This document shows positions 1-7,689 of a DNA stretch of 64,000 bases, in pieces; the stretch's first letter is position 1; every line of letters starts with the position of its first letter. The DNA is from Agrobacterium cucumeris (lineage in GTDB: Bacteria; Pseudomonadota; Alphaproteobacteria; Rhizobiales; Rhizobiaceae): contig NZ_CP080388.1 of assembly GCF_030036535.1 (NCBI RefSeq), positions 682,001-746,000 on the forward strand. Direction: 5' to 3'. Position numbers and translations under genes: made by a program. Below the pieces are notes generated by a model. The model saw only the letters and a list, made by a program, of their open reading frames with translations. It did no database searches and was not told the origin of the DNA.

Positions 1-1011
1 CTGGCGGGCATCGGCGCGGGCAATGTCATGACGGACGTTCTCATGCACGGCCGCCTGACCAAGCGAGGAACCGTCATCCGTGGTCATGGTCTGGCCAAGC
101 ACGCCCTTGGAAATCTGCCGGTCGAGATATTCGGCCTTGGCCGAGAAGACGGCATTACCGGTGCCACCCTTGGCCTCGATAAACTCGATATCCATTTCCT
201 TCGGGATAATGGCGGCGGCGTCCGAGCTGATGTTGCGCACTGCCGTCAGAAGCACGCGCTTCTCCGCGTCCTTGGCGTTGCGGCTGTAACGGCCGACGCG
301 GAGCGGCATGCCGTAGACTTCCAGAAACGCCATCCAGTCCTTGAGCGTATAGCTCTTGTAGAGGAAAGCCCATGCCGCCAACCGGGCCAGACCGGCGCGG
401 ATCGGCAGGCCGGACATCAGCTTCGGGCGATGAATCGAGAACTTGAAGGGCGGCAGGTCAACGCCTTCAATGCTGCTGTCCTTCAGGCGCAGCGTGCGGC
501 CGTCGCGCTGGTCGATCACGAAATGCCGCTGGTCGCGCCACTCGTATCGCTTCGGATGCCATTCCTTGGCGCTGCGGTCCCATATGGTCTCGACAACCGA
601 ATAGCCCTTGCCCAAGGCGTCGAGCAGGTCGGTCAGATAATCGTCCACGAACTCGGGCTGGCCGATCATTTCCCGCACGGCCTCGGCAATCTTCTCGTCC
701 TCGGCCGAGTTCGACGCGGCAACGACAAGCGGCGTGATACCGGTCAGCGCCCGCTTGCGGGTGCCAAGCACCGCCGCATAATGCAGGTCGCGTTCCTCCA
801 TGTCGGTCGCGAGCGAAAAGAAGCGGTCGGGATAACCGCGACCTGCCTGCCGCAGAACTTCCGCAAGTGCATGCGGGGTCAGCCCGCTGACAATGGTTTC
901 CTGCCATACAGAATGAATGCCGCCCAAGGTGGGGGCGGCGAATTCATCTTCAAGGACTGTGGTCGAGATCGGGTTTCCCCACTGGTCGATGATCCGGGGT
1001 GGCGTGGCCAT
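1..1011 (-). CDS. Phage portal protein, Mu gp29-like (DUF935), 3' end outside window
   Basis: This frame stays open from an ATG at 1011 to the window edge, giving 337 residues without a stop. The translation begins MATPPRIIDQWGNPIS and contains LATDMEERDLHYAAVLGTRK and later KSYTLKDWMAFLEVYGMPLR, both typical of DUF935 portal proteins, which form the dodecameric ring through which DNA enters the head. The start ATG shares its A with the terminase stop (TGATG), so the two are translationally coupled. The family is usually about 450-550 residues, so roughly a third is missing at the C terminus because of the window edge. A long open frame on the opposite strand is a GC-driven shadow. Confidence 0.9.
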   Translation of the reverse strand, partial: MATPPRIIDQWGNPISTTVLEDEFAAPTLGGIHSVWQETIVSGLTPHALAEVLRQAGRGYPDRFFSLATDMEERDLHYAAVLGTRKRALTGITPLVVAASNSAEDEKIAEAVREMIGQPEFVDDYLTDLLDALGKGYSVVETIWDRSAKEWHPKRYEWRDQRHFVIDQRDGRTLRLKDSSIEGVDLPPFKFSIHRPKLMSGLPIRAGLARLAAWAFLYKSYTLKDWMAFLEVYGMPLRVGRYSRNAKDAEKRVLLTAVRNISSDAAAIIPKEMDIEFIEAKGGTGNAVFSAKAEYLDRQISKGVLGQTMTTDDGSSLGQAAVHENVRHDIARADARQ

Positions 1012-2681
1012 CAGTGAAGACCTCCATTCAATGTCGGGATAAGAGCGTCTCCGGTCGATACCGCCTCGAAGAGCTGGATGCCGTCCATGGTGTCCAGTTC
1101 ATCGACCGTGGTGTAACCGAAGTATTCAAGTTCGGATCGGGATGCGAAATAGGCCAAGGCTCCGGCGATCGCGGTGTCGCCGTGACGGTTGAAACCGTTC
1201 GCGCCCTTGAAGCGATGGCCGTCCGGCACCTTGATATAGCCGCCGCTCACATAGGCGAGGGCCTGATGGTCGGCCAGAACGTCGGCATCAAGCGGCAGGA
1301 CGATCGTCTGGTCGCCGAATGCGGCGACATAGGCGGTCATCTCGCGGCGATACCATTGTTCGGAGAATTTCACCTCAATGATGCTGGAGCCGTATCTCTG
1401 GGTCGCTTTTTCCGCGAGATACGAACCGTTGCCACCGGCATCGAGCGCGCCACCGGCAAGGCTTGGGATGCGATCGCAAACATAGAAAAGGATCTCGCGC
1501 TGCTGGTCGAACGGCATGTTGTGCAGCTCGACAATGAAGCGGGTGCGCCTGACGAGGTCCTGACCGATCTCCATCAACACGATCGCGGTGGCATCGCCGC
1601 TGCGGGCAAAGTCCACGCCGAACACATGCTGACGGCGATGGTCGAGCCGCTCCAGAACGGCGATCAGGTTTTCCTTGCACCACTTCAGCGCCTCGGCCGT
1701 GCGGTCCTCTTCACCCCAGTTCTTGAAATCGTCGGTCTGGGCATAGCGCAGGATCGGGATATCCTTCTCCATGCGGCTTTCGATCTGGACGCGGGTGAGC
1801 GCTGCGCCCGCCTGATCGGCCGGGATCGCGTCCAGCTCCTGCCGCATGGCGCTGAGACGAACGCCGTAGGAGCCACGGATTTTCTTTTCCCATGCGTCCT
1901 GTCCCGCTTGGGTCCACTCTTCGCCCTTGAGCATGCAGACGCGCCGGAACAGACCGTTCTTGACAGCGAGCGCGAACGGAATGTGATGAACCGAGAACGG
2001 GATTTTTCCGGCGTGCGCTTCCCGGATCAATTCGTTGAACGGATTGAGGACGCCGTTGTGGGTCGAGATCACGCGGATTTTGCCGCCCCAGATCAGCAGC
2101 GCGTTGACGGCATCGAGGACGCCGCGCACGTCGCGGTGATAAGCGGCCTCGTCAATGCAGACAGTTCCCTGCAGACCACGGATGTTTTCCGGGCGCGATG
2201 ACAGCGCCTCGACACGATAACCCGACCGGAAGCGCACCCGGTAGGCGGCGATATACCGGGTCGAACCGTCCTTCAGCTCGTCTTCAAACAGGAACTCCTC
2301 GATCTGCCCGAGATCGTCAGCGATGGTTTTCGCAAACTTGGCGACATAGCCGATGAATTCGCGGCCCTTGTCCTTGGTGTCGCCGATATAGAAATAGTTC
2401 TGGCCACCGGCGCTGGGAGCCGATGACGAAATCAGGGTCGCGTCGGTCGCCTCGGCAAAGGTAATGCCGGTGCGTCGGCCCTTTTCGCCGAGCTTCAGAT
2501 CGGAATCATCGGCGAGCCACTCGGACTGATGTTTCATCAGCACGCCTTCGGCGAGCGGATCGAGATCGTCCGGTACATCCGCACCGCGGGGCAGTTCAGG
2601 AGGCAGGTCAGCCAGACTGGCGAGAACGGTCGAGCCGTCCCACTTGCCACGCGGCAGGCCGGGCAGTTCACCCTCAGTCAC
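1011..2681 (-). CDS. Phage terminase large subunit, Mu gp28-like
   Basis: This is the motor and nuclease that packages DNA into the prohead. The N-terminal ATPase shows a Walker A-like stretch LKLGEKGRRTGITFAEA and a Walker B-like VCIDEAA. The C-terminal nuclease begins at FGVDFARSGDATAIVLME and has a further acidic centre at GGALDAGGNGSYLAEKA. I chose the GTG at 2681 (556 aa) because GGAGG lies 6 nt upstream and the start overlaps the stop of the zinc-ribbon gene. A TTG at 2702 would add seven residues but lacks such a site. Length is normal for Mu-type large terminases. It sits between the gp27-like small subunit and the portal, as in Mu. Confidence 0.92.
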   Translation of the reverse strand: MTEGELPGLPRGKWDGSTVLASLADLPPELPRGADVPDDLDPLAEGVLMKHQSEWLADDSDLKLGEKGRRTGITFAEATDATLISSSAPSAGGQNYFYIGDTKDKGREFIGYVAKFAKTIADDLGQIEEFLFEDELKDGSTRYIAAYRVRFRSGYRVEALSSRPENIRGLQGTVCIDEAAYHRDVRGVLDAVNALLIWGGKIRVISTHNGVLNPFNELIREAHAGKIPFSVHHIPFALAVKNGLFRRVCMLKGEEWTQAGQDAWEKKIRGSYGVRLSAMRQELDAIPADQAGAALTRVQIESRMEKDIPILRYAQTDDFKNWGEEDRTAEALKWCKENLIAVLERLDHRRQHVFGVDFARSGDATAIVLMEIGQDLVRRTRFIVELHNMPFDQQREILFYVCDRIPSLAGGALDAGGNGSYLAEKATQRYGSSIIEVKFSEQWYRREMTAYVAAFGDQTIVLPLDADVLADHQALAYVSGGYIKVPDGHRFKGANGFNRHGDTAIAGALAYFASRSELEYFGYTTVDELDTMDGIQLFEAVSTGDALIPTLNGGLH

Positions 2682-2847
2682 GACGCACCTCCATGCAGGC
2701 AAGGCCGCTGCCCTTGCACGGCTTGCAGATCACCTTCAGGTCATAGACGACGCTGGAGATCGTGCCGTCCCGGCGACGGTTGATGCGTTTGACAGCCTGC
2801 CCGACGCCACCGCACCGGCTGCACGGCTCTGGGCGGGCAGCTTCCAT
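2674..2847 (-). CDS. Small zinc-ribbon phage protein, 57 aa
   Basis: This short gene fills the gap between the small and large terminase genes. Its start shares a base with the upstream stop (TGATG) and its stop overlaps the terminase GTG. The 57-residue product has two paired-cysteine knuckles, CSRC at residues 9-12 and CKPC at 41-44, followed by KGSGLAC, which resembles a DnaJ-type zinc ribbon. The region between them is rich in arginine. No function is known to me for it. Its position suggests a packaging or nucleic-acid-binding accessory. The tight overlaps on both sides are the main evidence that it is a real gene. Confidence 0.72.
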   Translation of the reverse strand: MEAARPEPCSRCGGVGQAVKRINRRRDGTISSVVYDLKVICKPCKGSGLACMEVRRD

Positions 2848-3482
2848 CATTCCTGCGATCCTCTGGTGGTGACGGTTTCGGGTTCCGTCTTGTGTTCCGG
2901 CCGCACGCCGAGGAAGTCACGGCGCAGCTGCGCAACGCGCTCGGACGAAAGGCCCATTTCCTTCGAGACCTTGTCGATGACGTTCTCGGCTTTCTTGGAG
3001 AACTCGGCTTCGACCTTCTGACGCCGGGCCGTCGAGACGCCCTGCGCACGGGTTGCCGAAAACAGGGCGTCGGCAAGAGCCTTCGCGCCCTTGGGATCGA
3101 ACCCGGCCTCGCCTCCGGCCGTCACCAGCTCGAACACCAGCGTCTTGATCGCCTCGGAGGCGATCAGCGTTAGATCGTCGGAGGCGGCGGCATCGAACTT
3201 GCTGGCAAGCGTCGTGGCGATTTCCCGCGTCTGGTTGAGGCGCTGGGTCAGCGTTGCAAGGCGGATCGAATAGCGATTGAAGGCCGAGAATGAGGGAATG
3301 GTGAATTCCAGTTCGCCCCGGTATTCTTGGTCGAGCGCCTCAAGCTTGCCGACGAACTCCTCATAGATTTCCGTCTGCGTTCGCTCACGCTTCTGAAGTT
3401 CCTCGGCGGCCCATGCGACAACATCCGCGCAGGCTTCGGGCAACAGCTCAATACCGGATAGACGACCGCGACCCATGGTCAT
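2847..3482 (-). CDS. Terminase small subunit, Mu gp27-like (DUF3486)
   Basis: The 211-residue protein starts MTMGRGRLSGIELLPEACADVVAWAAEEL, matching the DUF3486 family, whose Mu member gp27 is regarded as the small terminase subunit that recognises the pac end. It is mostly helical: an N-terminal helix-turn-helix-like region, a middle section with EFVGKLEALDQEYRGELEFTIPSFSAFNRYSIRLA, and a charged C terminus. Start and stop overlap its neighbours by 1-4 nt. An internal ATG two codons downstream could also serve as start. Confidence 0.85.
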   Translation of the reverse strand: MTMGRGRLSGIELLPEACADVVAWAAEELQKRERTQTEIYEEFVGKLEALDQEYRGELEFTIPSFSAFNRYSIRLATLTQRLNQTREIATTLASKFDAAASDDLTLIASEAIKTLVFELVTAGGEAGFDPKGAKALADALFSATRAQGVSTARRQKVEAEFSKKAENVIDKVSKEMGLSSERVAQLRRDFLGVRPEHKTEPETVTTRGSQE

Positions 3483-3793
3483 TCACCCGGCTCGGAGGGG
3501 CGCAGGATGCCTTCAATAGCAATGTCGCGCTGAAGATGGCGGCGACCACGTTTATTGAGCGTGGCAATCATGACCGTTCCGGCCTTGGTGAGCGTCACCG
3601 CGTCCCGTTCCGCCAGATACTCCATCTGCTCGTGTATCCAGAGGCGTGTTTCCCGGATGGCAAAGCTCGGCATGATTTCTTCGATCATGCTGCTGTCCAA
3701 GGAACCGTTCACCTGCTCGGCCAGCGCCTTCAGGATGATGAGCCGTGCACGCTCGCGGCGCATCCGCGCCCAATCCACACCGATATCAGACAT
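3479..3793 (-). CDS. Mu gp26-like phage protein (VpaChn25_0724 family)
   Basis: The 104-residue product begins MSDIGVDWARMRRERARLIILKALAEQ and contains WIHEQMEYLAERDAVTLTKAG, which looks like a winged-helix DNA-binding fold with a C-terminal wing. It corresponds in position and style to Mu gp26, encoded just upstream of the terminase genes. Its role is unknown; a DNA-packaging accessory is plausible from position alone. The gene overlaps both neighbours (8 nt with the upstream gene, 4 nt with the downstream one). Confidence 0.75.
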   Translation of the reverse strand: MSDIGVDWARMRRERARLIILKALAEQVNGSLDSSMIEEIMPSFAIRETRLWIHEQMEYLAERDAVTLTKAGTVMIATLNKRGRRHLQRDIAIEGILRPSEPGE

Positions 3794-4178
3794 TGGCCTG
3801 TCGCGCCCTTTCCAACAGCAGTTCGTTCATAGCCTCGCCGTTCGCCTTGATCGGCTTGAGGGTTTCATTGAGGGTGTCGAGACGCCCGTTGACCTTTTCG
3901 AGCGCCAGCTCCAGCCGGTGCTGGCTTTCCCGGTCGGGCAGATATTTCATGTCGCTCTCGACCGACTGGATGCGACGGTCGTGTTCGATCAGCTTTTTCT
4001 CGTGCGACTCGTCTTCGCTTTTCAGCGCCGCGACATCGGCCGCCTGTTGTATTTTCAGGGCAGCGACATCTTCTGTCAGTTGCTTTTCGCCCGTGTTCAT
4101 CCAGCCTTTTACGTGTCCGAATATCGCAATGGCGGAGAGGGCAAGGCTGCAATAAAGGGCTATTTCTGCGGTGGTCAT
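3786..4178 (-). CDS. Mu gp25-like phage protein with TM and coiled coil (DUF2730)
   Basis: The 130-residue protein has an N-terminal membrane segment (about residues 5-22, IALYCSLALSAIAIFG) followed by a long charged coiled coil from about residue 30 to 120. This layout fits the DUF2730 family, encoded next to lysis genes in Mu-like phages. A spanin-like or other membrane role has been suggested for such proteins by position only. The ATG at 4178 forms ATGA with the stop of the zinc-finger gene upstream, which fixes the start. Confidence 0.72.
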   Translation of the reverse strand: MTTAEIALYCSLALSAIAIFGHVKGWMNTGEKQLTEDVAALKIQQAADVAALKSEDESHEKKLIEHDRRIQSVESDMKYLPDRESQHRLELALEKVNGRLDTLNETLKPIKANGEAMNELLLERARQANV

Positions 4179-4393
4179 ACTCGCGATCTCTCCAGCATGG
4201 TCTGGCAGACGATGCAGCGTGTGGCGGATGGCAATGCGAGGCGGCGTTCGCGGGCGATATCGCCGCCGCAATCCTCGCACTGCATGGTGCCGGGGCCGCG
4301 CAAGGTGCGGGAGGCGTCGGCGATCGCGGCCTCCCGTTCCTGTTCGGCGCGCAGTTCGGCCTGCTCAAAAGCAGCATTTCCACCGAAGTTCAT
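4175..4393 (-). CDS. TraR/DksA-type C4 zinc-finger protein, 72 aa
   Basis: The product has a helical N terminus rich in Glu and Ala followed by a C4 finger, CEDCGGDIAR...CIVC (cysteines near residues 39, 42, 60 and 63). This matches the TraR/DksA family, which binds RNA polymerase through its secondary channel. Similar short versions are common in Mu- and P2-like phages next to lysis genes. The start at 4393 overlaps the holin stop by 4 nt. A role in tuning late transcription is inference from the family. Confidence 0.83.
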   Translation of the reverse strand: MNFGGNAAFEQAELRAEQEREAAIADASRTLRGPGTMQCEDCGGDIARERRLALPSATRCIVCQTMLERSRV

Positions 4394-4923
4394 GGAGTGC
4401 GCTTCCACGTCTTGACGGCTTCGACGGCCTGCTTGCCGAACTCCTTCAGCGTATGGCCGCCCATGTAGAGGGAGATGAACCAGCCCGTCAGCGTCATCAG
4501 CGTGGCGCTGTCGATCGGATCGATATAGACGCCGAAGACACGCAGAACCGGGAAAAGCAGGAATGCGCAAATCCACAGAAAGGCGAGCAGATACATCCAG
4601 CCCCAGCGCCACGCGCTTTGCCAGAAGCCTTCGGCCTGCTCTGCCTGGAGGAGCGCAAACTGCCCCTGAAGGCCCTTGTCATAGAGGGCGATCAGCTCCG
4701 GCATATTGGCGTTGACCTCGCTGACGGCATCGCCGAGTTCGGCCTGATCGACGGACGGAAGCGCCTCCGGCTCGACACCGAGGCGCTCGGCAACCTGATC
4801 GACCACGGTACCGGCGAGCGTTCCGGCAAGCCCGCCGACGTGCTTTTCCAGCACGCCCTTGACGATGGGAGCGCCGACTTTCGCGGCGGCTCCGATAAGA
4901 ATGGAGGTGATGGCTGCGCTCAT
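4390..4923 (-). CDS. Holin, 3TM type
   Basis: The 177-residue protein begins MSAAITSILIGAAAKVGAPIVKGVLEKH and carries hydrophobic stretches around residues 105-125 (WMYLLAFLWICAFLLFPVL) and 138-155 (ATLMTLTGWFISLYMGG), after an amphipathic N-terminal half. It resembles the GTA/phage 3TM holin family, which perforates the inner membrane so that endolysin can reach the wall. It follows the lysozyme gene by one nucleotide, giving an endolysin-holin cassette. The start at 4923 is preferred over an upstream one at 4992 that would overlap the lysozyme deeply. Confidence 0.8.
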   Translation of the reverse strand: MSAAITSILIGAAAKVGAPIVKGVLEKHVGGLAGTLAGTVVDQVAERLGVEPEALPSVDQAELGDAVSEVNANMPELIALYDKGLQGQFALLQAEQAEGFWQSAWRWGWMYLLAFLWICAFLLFPVLRVFGVYIDPIDSATLMTLTGWFISLYMGGHTLKEFGKQAVEAVKTWKRTP

Positions 4924-4924
4924 G

Positions 4925-5896
4925 TCAGAAGCTCCGCAGCCAGTTCGCAAGACGCGGGGCCTTGTCGGCAACGCGCACGGCGATGATGTCACGGTACTGG
5001 TACGCCTGCCATGCGAGATAGGCGACGGCGATCACGGCGATGCCGCCACCGATCCACGAGGCGAGATGATCCGGCACCACCGAAGTCGGATCGGCGGGCG
5101 CTGGCGTGGTGACCGTGCTGACGGCCTGATCCCCTGCCGCGACGGTGGTGCTGGCAGCGGTCGTTACCGCACCGCTCTTTGCCTTGCGCCGGGCGTCCAG
5201 TTCGCGCTGCAGGGTGGACAGGGTTGCCCTGCCGATCCTGCCGTCGACCGTGAGATTGTAGGCTTTCTGGAAGCCTTCAACCGCCGATCGGAGGATTTTG
5301 CCGGTTACGACACCTGCATCAAAACCGATACTGGTGAGACTGGCTCCGACCTCCTCGATTTCCGGCGTCGTCGCCGAAACCACGAACACCGCAAAAAGGC
5401 TCGTTTCCGATGTGGTGGGCAGGCTTACGGACTCGATGTCGGCGGGATATTTACCGAGCAACAGGATGTTCGCTTCCTCAGCACGGCGGCGCGTCAGGCC
5501 GCGCAGCACCTTGCCGCCTGCCTTGTTCCAGAGGCCGAGGCGCTGACGGGCCTCGTCTTTTTTTCCAGCAAGGAAGGATTTCACCCACGAGGCCTTGTGG
5601 ATTGCGCCGGTGTTCCAGTCGAAAGAGACGCCCGCATCGATCGCGAAAGGGCTGACATTCGCACCGAGCGCTTTCACCACGCGGGGCAGATAGTTGCGTC
5701 CGACAGCGAGGTCGAACAGCTCATCGCATTTTTGGGAAGTAATCGTCATGCCCGCCTTGGGCGTGATGACACCGGAGGCAGCGGTCAGGCCGGGGCCGAT
5801 CGTCCACACGCCGACAACGTCACGATAGGCTTTCAGGACGACGCCTTCGTGTCCGTAGATGAATTTCCGTCCTTTCGGACTGACGTTGGGAGACAT
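4925..5896 (-). CDS. Phage lysozyme (GH24) with peptidoglycan-binding domain and C-terminal anchor
   Basis: This endolysin cleaves the glycan strands of peptidoglycan. The N-terminal half has the T4-lysozyme catalytic spacing: Glu of GHEGV, Asp nine residues later (AYRDVV) and Thr six after that (WTIGPGLT). A second domain around residues 165-235 looks like a peptidoglycan-binding repeat (GILRSAVEGFQKAY-type, with VDGRIGRATLSTLQ). A Thr/Ala-rich linker leads to a single membrane segment (about 288-305, WIGGGIAVIAVAYLAW) and a basic tail. The C-terminal anchor is unusual for an endolysin. I chose the ATG at 5896 (323 aa) because AAGGTG stands 8 nt upstream; that site lies in the arm of a terminator hairpin. 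Confidence 0.9.
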   Translation of the reverse strand: MSPNVSPKGRKFIYGHEGVVLKAYRDVVGVWTIGPGLTAASGVITPKAGMTITSQKCDELFDLAVGRNYLPRVVKALGANVSPFAIDAGVSFDWNTGAIHKASWVKSFLAGKKDEARQRLGLWNKAGGKVLRGLTRRRAEEANILLLGKYPADIESVSLPTTSETSLFAVFVVSATTPEIEEVGASLTSIGFDAGVVTGKILRSAVEGFQKAYNLTVDGRIGRATLSTLQRELDARRKAKSGAVTTAASTTVAAGDQAVSTVTTPAPADPTSVVPDHLASWIGGGIAVIAVAYLAWQAYQYRDIIAVRVADKAPRLANWLRSF

Positions 5897-5941
5897 AAAA
5901 AAAGCACCTTGAACGGTTCGTTGAAATCCGTTCAAATGTGC
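5897..5941 (-). terminator. Intrinsic terminator ending the early/middle operon
   Basis: On the minus strand the arms TTGAACGG (5928-5935) and CCGTTCAA-type complement (5909-5916) pair perfectly around an 11-nt loop; outer GTGC/GCAC arms (5938-5941 and 5904-5907) extend the stem. Seven T residues follow immediately (5897-5903). The lysozyme ATG directly abuts the T tract, and its ribosome-binding site AAGGTG lies in the descending arm. Confidence 0.8.
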
Positions 5942-5965
5942 TTCAAAGGTTGTGCCGTCGCGCCC

Positions 5966-5980
5966 CTGACACTGTCAGTG
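5966..5980. promoter_or_regulatory. Overlapping dyads, candidate activator site for late/lysis transcription
   Basis: In the 54-nt gap between the Mor-like gene and the terminator lies CTGACA-C-TGTCAG (5966-5978), a perfect 6-bp inverted repeat, overlapped by CACTG-T-CAGTG (5970-5980). Mor and C proteins of Mu bind dyads just upstream of their promoters. Assignment to the Mor-like product is inference from position. Confidence 0.4.
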
Positions 5981-5995
5981 CCAGCCTATGTTTCT

Positions 5996-6388
5996 TCAGA
6001 AAAGACTGCCCTGATCGTCGTCGCTGTGCTTCATGCGCTTGCGGGCGCGAAAGGCTGAGCGAACATGCATGCCAGCGGCTGCGGCAGCATCCGGGGCCGA
6101 CATGCCGTCAGCCAGTGCCTTGACCAATCTTAACCGCTTCGCGGCGTCCTTGGCAATCGGGACCAGAATACGGTAGCCGGAATCGCCCGCCTTGTAGAAG
6201 CTGCAGATTTTGGCGGCGGCTTCCATGCCGACCAGTTCCGGCAACCAATGGCCCGGCGCGGCCTTGGCCGGAATATAGGCCACCCGGCCACCCTGTGCCT
6301 GCACGATGGCCCATGCGGCTTCCAGACCGGCAACTTCGGCAATCTCGCGCATGACCACGGGCAGATGGGCGAAACGGTCATCTTCCAT
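5996..6388 (-). CDS. Mor-like transcription activator
   Basis: The 130-residue protein matches the Mor/C family of Mu activators in size and layout. The N-terminal half (REIAEVAGLEAAWAIVQAQGGRVAYIP) would form the dimerisation region including a beta strand, and the C-terminal half (LVKALADGMSAPDAAAAAGMHVRSAFRARKRMK) is a helix-turn-helix. In Mu, Mor turns on the middle promoter for C, which then turns on late genes. No separate C gene is visible before the lysis genes here, so this protein may switch the late operon directly; that is inference. It overlaps the preceding gene by 11 nt. Confidence 0.82.
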   Translation of the reverse strand: MEDDRFAHLPVVMREIAEVAGLEAAWAIVQAQGGRVAYIPAKAAPGHWLPELVGMEAAAKICSFYKAGDSGYRILVPIAKDAAKRLRLVKALADGMSAPDAAAAAGMHVRSAFRARKRMKHSDDDQGSLF

Positions 6389-6593
6389 GATTGATCCTGC
6401 TCGATAATCTCAGTTGTTCTTCGGTCAAGGCTTTCAGCCGCACTTCCAGCTCTAGGCGTTTGTGTGAAAATCTCGGGAGCTTGGCGGCGCGTGCCGCCAG
6501 TTCGTCCCGCTTCGTCTGAAGGACGTCGATCTCCCGCTGCTCCGGCCAGCCGAAGAGCGGCATGACGGTCATGGGAGAGACGTCCCGGTTCAT
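6378..6593 (-). CDS. Hypothetical phage protein, 71 aa, coiled coil
   Basis: The 71-residue product is not recognised. Residues 22-60 (LQTKRDELAARAAKL...LELEVRLKALTEEQ) form a strongly predicted charged coiled coil. The gene begins 4 nt inside the end of the upstream gene and runs 11 nt into the Mor-like gene, so it is part of the same operon. No function can be assigned. Confidence 0.62.
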   Translation of the reverse strand: MNRDVSPMTVMPLFGWPEQREIDVLQTKRDELAARAAKLPRFSHKRLELEVRLKALTEEQLRLSSRINHGR

Positions 6594-7039
6594 GGCGTCG
6601 GTGCCTCCGGTTGCCAGCGAATCAAGACGCCGGTGAACTTGGAGACGCCGGGATGATTGGCGATCCAGAACCGGCCCATCGTCTCCCGCGCCGTTCGGCC
6701 GTAGAGCTTGACCGGATAGCTGTTGCCTAGCAGCTCGGGCGCAAAGCCGTCACGGCGGGCGAACGCCTCGACCTCTGTCCGGTGCAGATGGACACCGCCG
6801 ATGACGATGCTGGCGATCAGCTCGTTGATCAGGTCGCTCACCACGATCTCAATCGGCACCACATGGGTGCAGACCGGATCGGCGACGATCTTGCGGCAAT
6901 ACTTGGTGCGCATGGCCTCGTAGAGCTGCACGCGCTCGCCCGGCCGGGCATGACGGGCGCGGTCACCGCGTACCGTCTGCCGCTTGTGGCCGCTCTCGAT
7001 CTGGCCACTGAAGAAGGATTTGAAACCGTACGCGACCAT
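6590..7039 (-). CDS. Hypothetical phage protein, ASCH-like
   Basis: The 149-residue protein begins MVAYGFKSFFSGQIESGHKRQTVRGDRARHARPGERVQLYEAMRT. A 'KSFFSGQIESGxKRQTVR' opening followed by a 'GDxVQLY' strand resembles ASCH/PUA-like folds that bind RNA or modified bases, which occur in other phages. The identification is tentative. The ATG at 7039 overlaps the stop of the gp16-like gene by one base, so the much longer upstream extension of the frame is not used. Confidence 0.65.
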   Translation of the reverse strand: MVAYGFKSFFSGQIESGHKRQTVRGDRARHARPGERVQLYEAMRTKYCRKIVADPVCTHVVPIEIVVSDLINELIASIVIGGVHLHRTEVEAFARRDGFAPELLGNSYPVKLYGRTARETMGRFWIANHPGVSKFTGVLIRWQPEAPTP

Positions 7040-7689
7040 TACGCGCTCGCCTTCGTCTTCGGTGCACGGCGGCCACGAATGAGCTTGCCGTAATAATCCA
7101 TGACCGTGATCCACTCCTTGTCGGTCACGGCGCGATAGGTGATCTCCTGATCGACAATGCCGGTCACCGAAGGCCAGAAGCCGTCGCAGAGCATGGATTT
7201 CAGCATGGCGTGCTGCGCGATCGCGATCTTGTAGCCGTAGCGCATGGTATATGCCTCGCAGGGCTTGCGATCGCCCCACACCACACCGGCCTCGCGGGCG
7301 ATCCAGCTTTTCAAGGCCTCGACAACCGCTCTGGCATCGTCGGCGTTGTTGACCCACCGGCCGCTGTCGAGACCTGTCTGGCGCTTGACGAACGCTTCAA
7401 GCGCCCGGTCCTCGCGGTCCTCGACAATGCCGAGATTGTAGGCTGCGATCCACAGCGACTGCATCTTCGGCGCATAGCGGCCGTCGAGGCGACGGCGGCC
7501 ATTGCGGCGCACTGCCTTCGGCTTGTAACCGAGGCGGCGCAGTTCCTTCACGACAGCGTCCTGTTGCTGCGCGTTCATCAGGGACAGGCGAGGTTGTCCT
7601 GTCACGCGAGAGTAGATGGCGCGCTGCGCGTCTTCTTCAGTAATACCGAGTTGGCGGAAACCGCCGAAAATCGCACGTTGAATGCTCAT
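7039..7689 (-). CDS. Mu gp16 (GemA)-like regulatory protein
   Basis: The 216-residue protein starts MSIQRAIFGGFRQLGITEEDAQRAIYSRVTGQPRLSLMNAQQQDAVVKELRRLGYKPKAVRR, the signature of the DUF1018/gp16 family. In Mu this protein (GemA) affects host gene expression and DNA topology early in infection, though its mechanism is poorly known. The C-terminal half carries a second helical region (DREDRALEAFVKRQTGLDSGRWV) with a conserved-looking W. It lies between the methyltransferase and the ASCH-like gene, overlapping both. Confidence 0.86.
   Translation of the reverse strand: MSIQRAIFGGFRQLGITEEDAQRAIYSRVTGQPRLSLMNAQQQDAVVKELRRLGYKPKAVRRNGRRRLDGRYAPKMQSLWIAAYNLGIVEDREDRALEAFVKRQTGLDSGRWVNNADDARAVVEALKSWIAREAGVVWGDRKPCEAYTMRYGYKIAIAQHAMLKSMLCDGFWPSVTGIVDQEITYRAVTDKEWITVMDYYGKLIRGRRAPKTKASA

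Noticed and set aside
28..2201. Long plus-strand open frames opposite the portal and terminase genes
   Set aside because: The minus-strand frames carry clear portal and terminase motifs and overlapping start/stop signals; the plus-strand frames have no recognisable motif or start site and are GC-driven shadows.
4859..6058. 399-codon plus-strand frame opposite the lysozyme gene
   Set aside because: The minus strand encodes a lysozyme with correct catalytic spacing; the plus frame runs across the terminator and has no family features.
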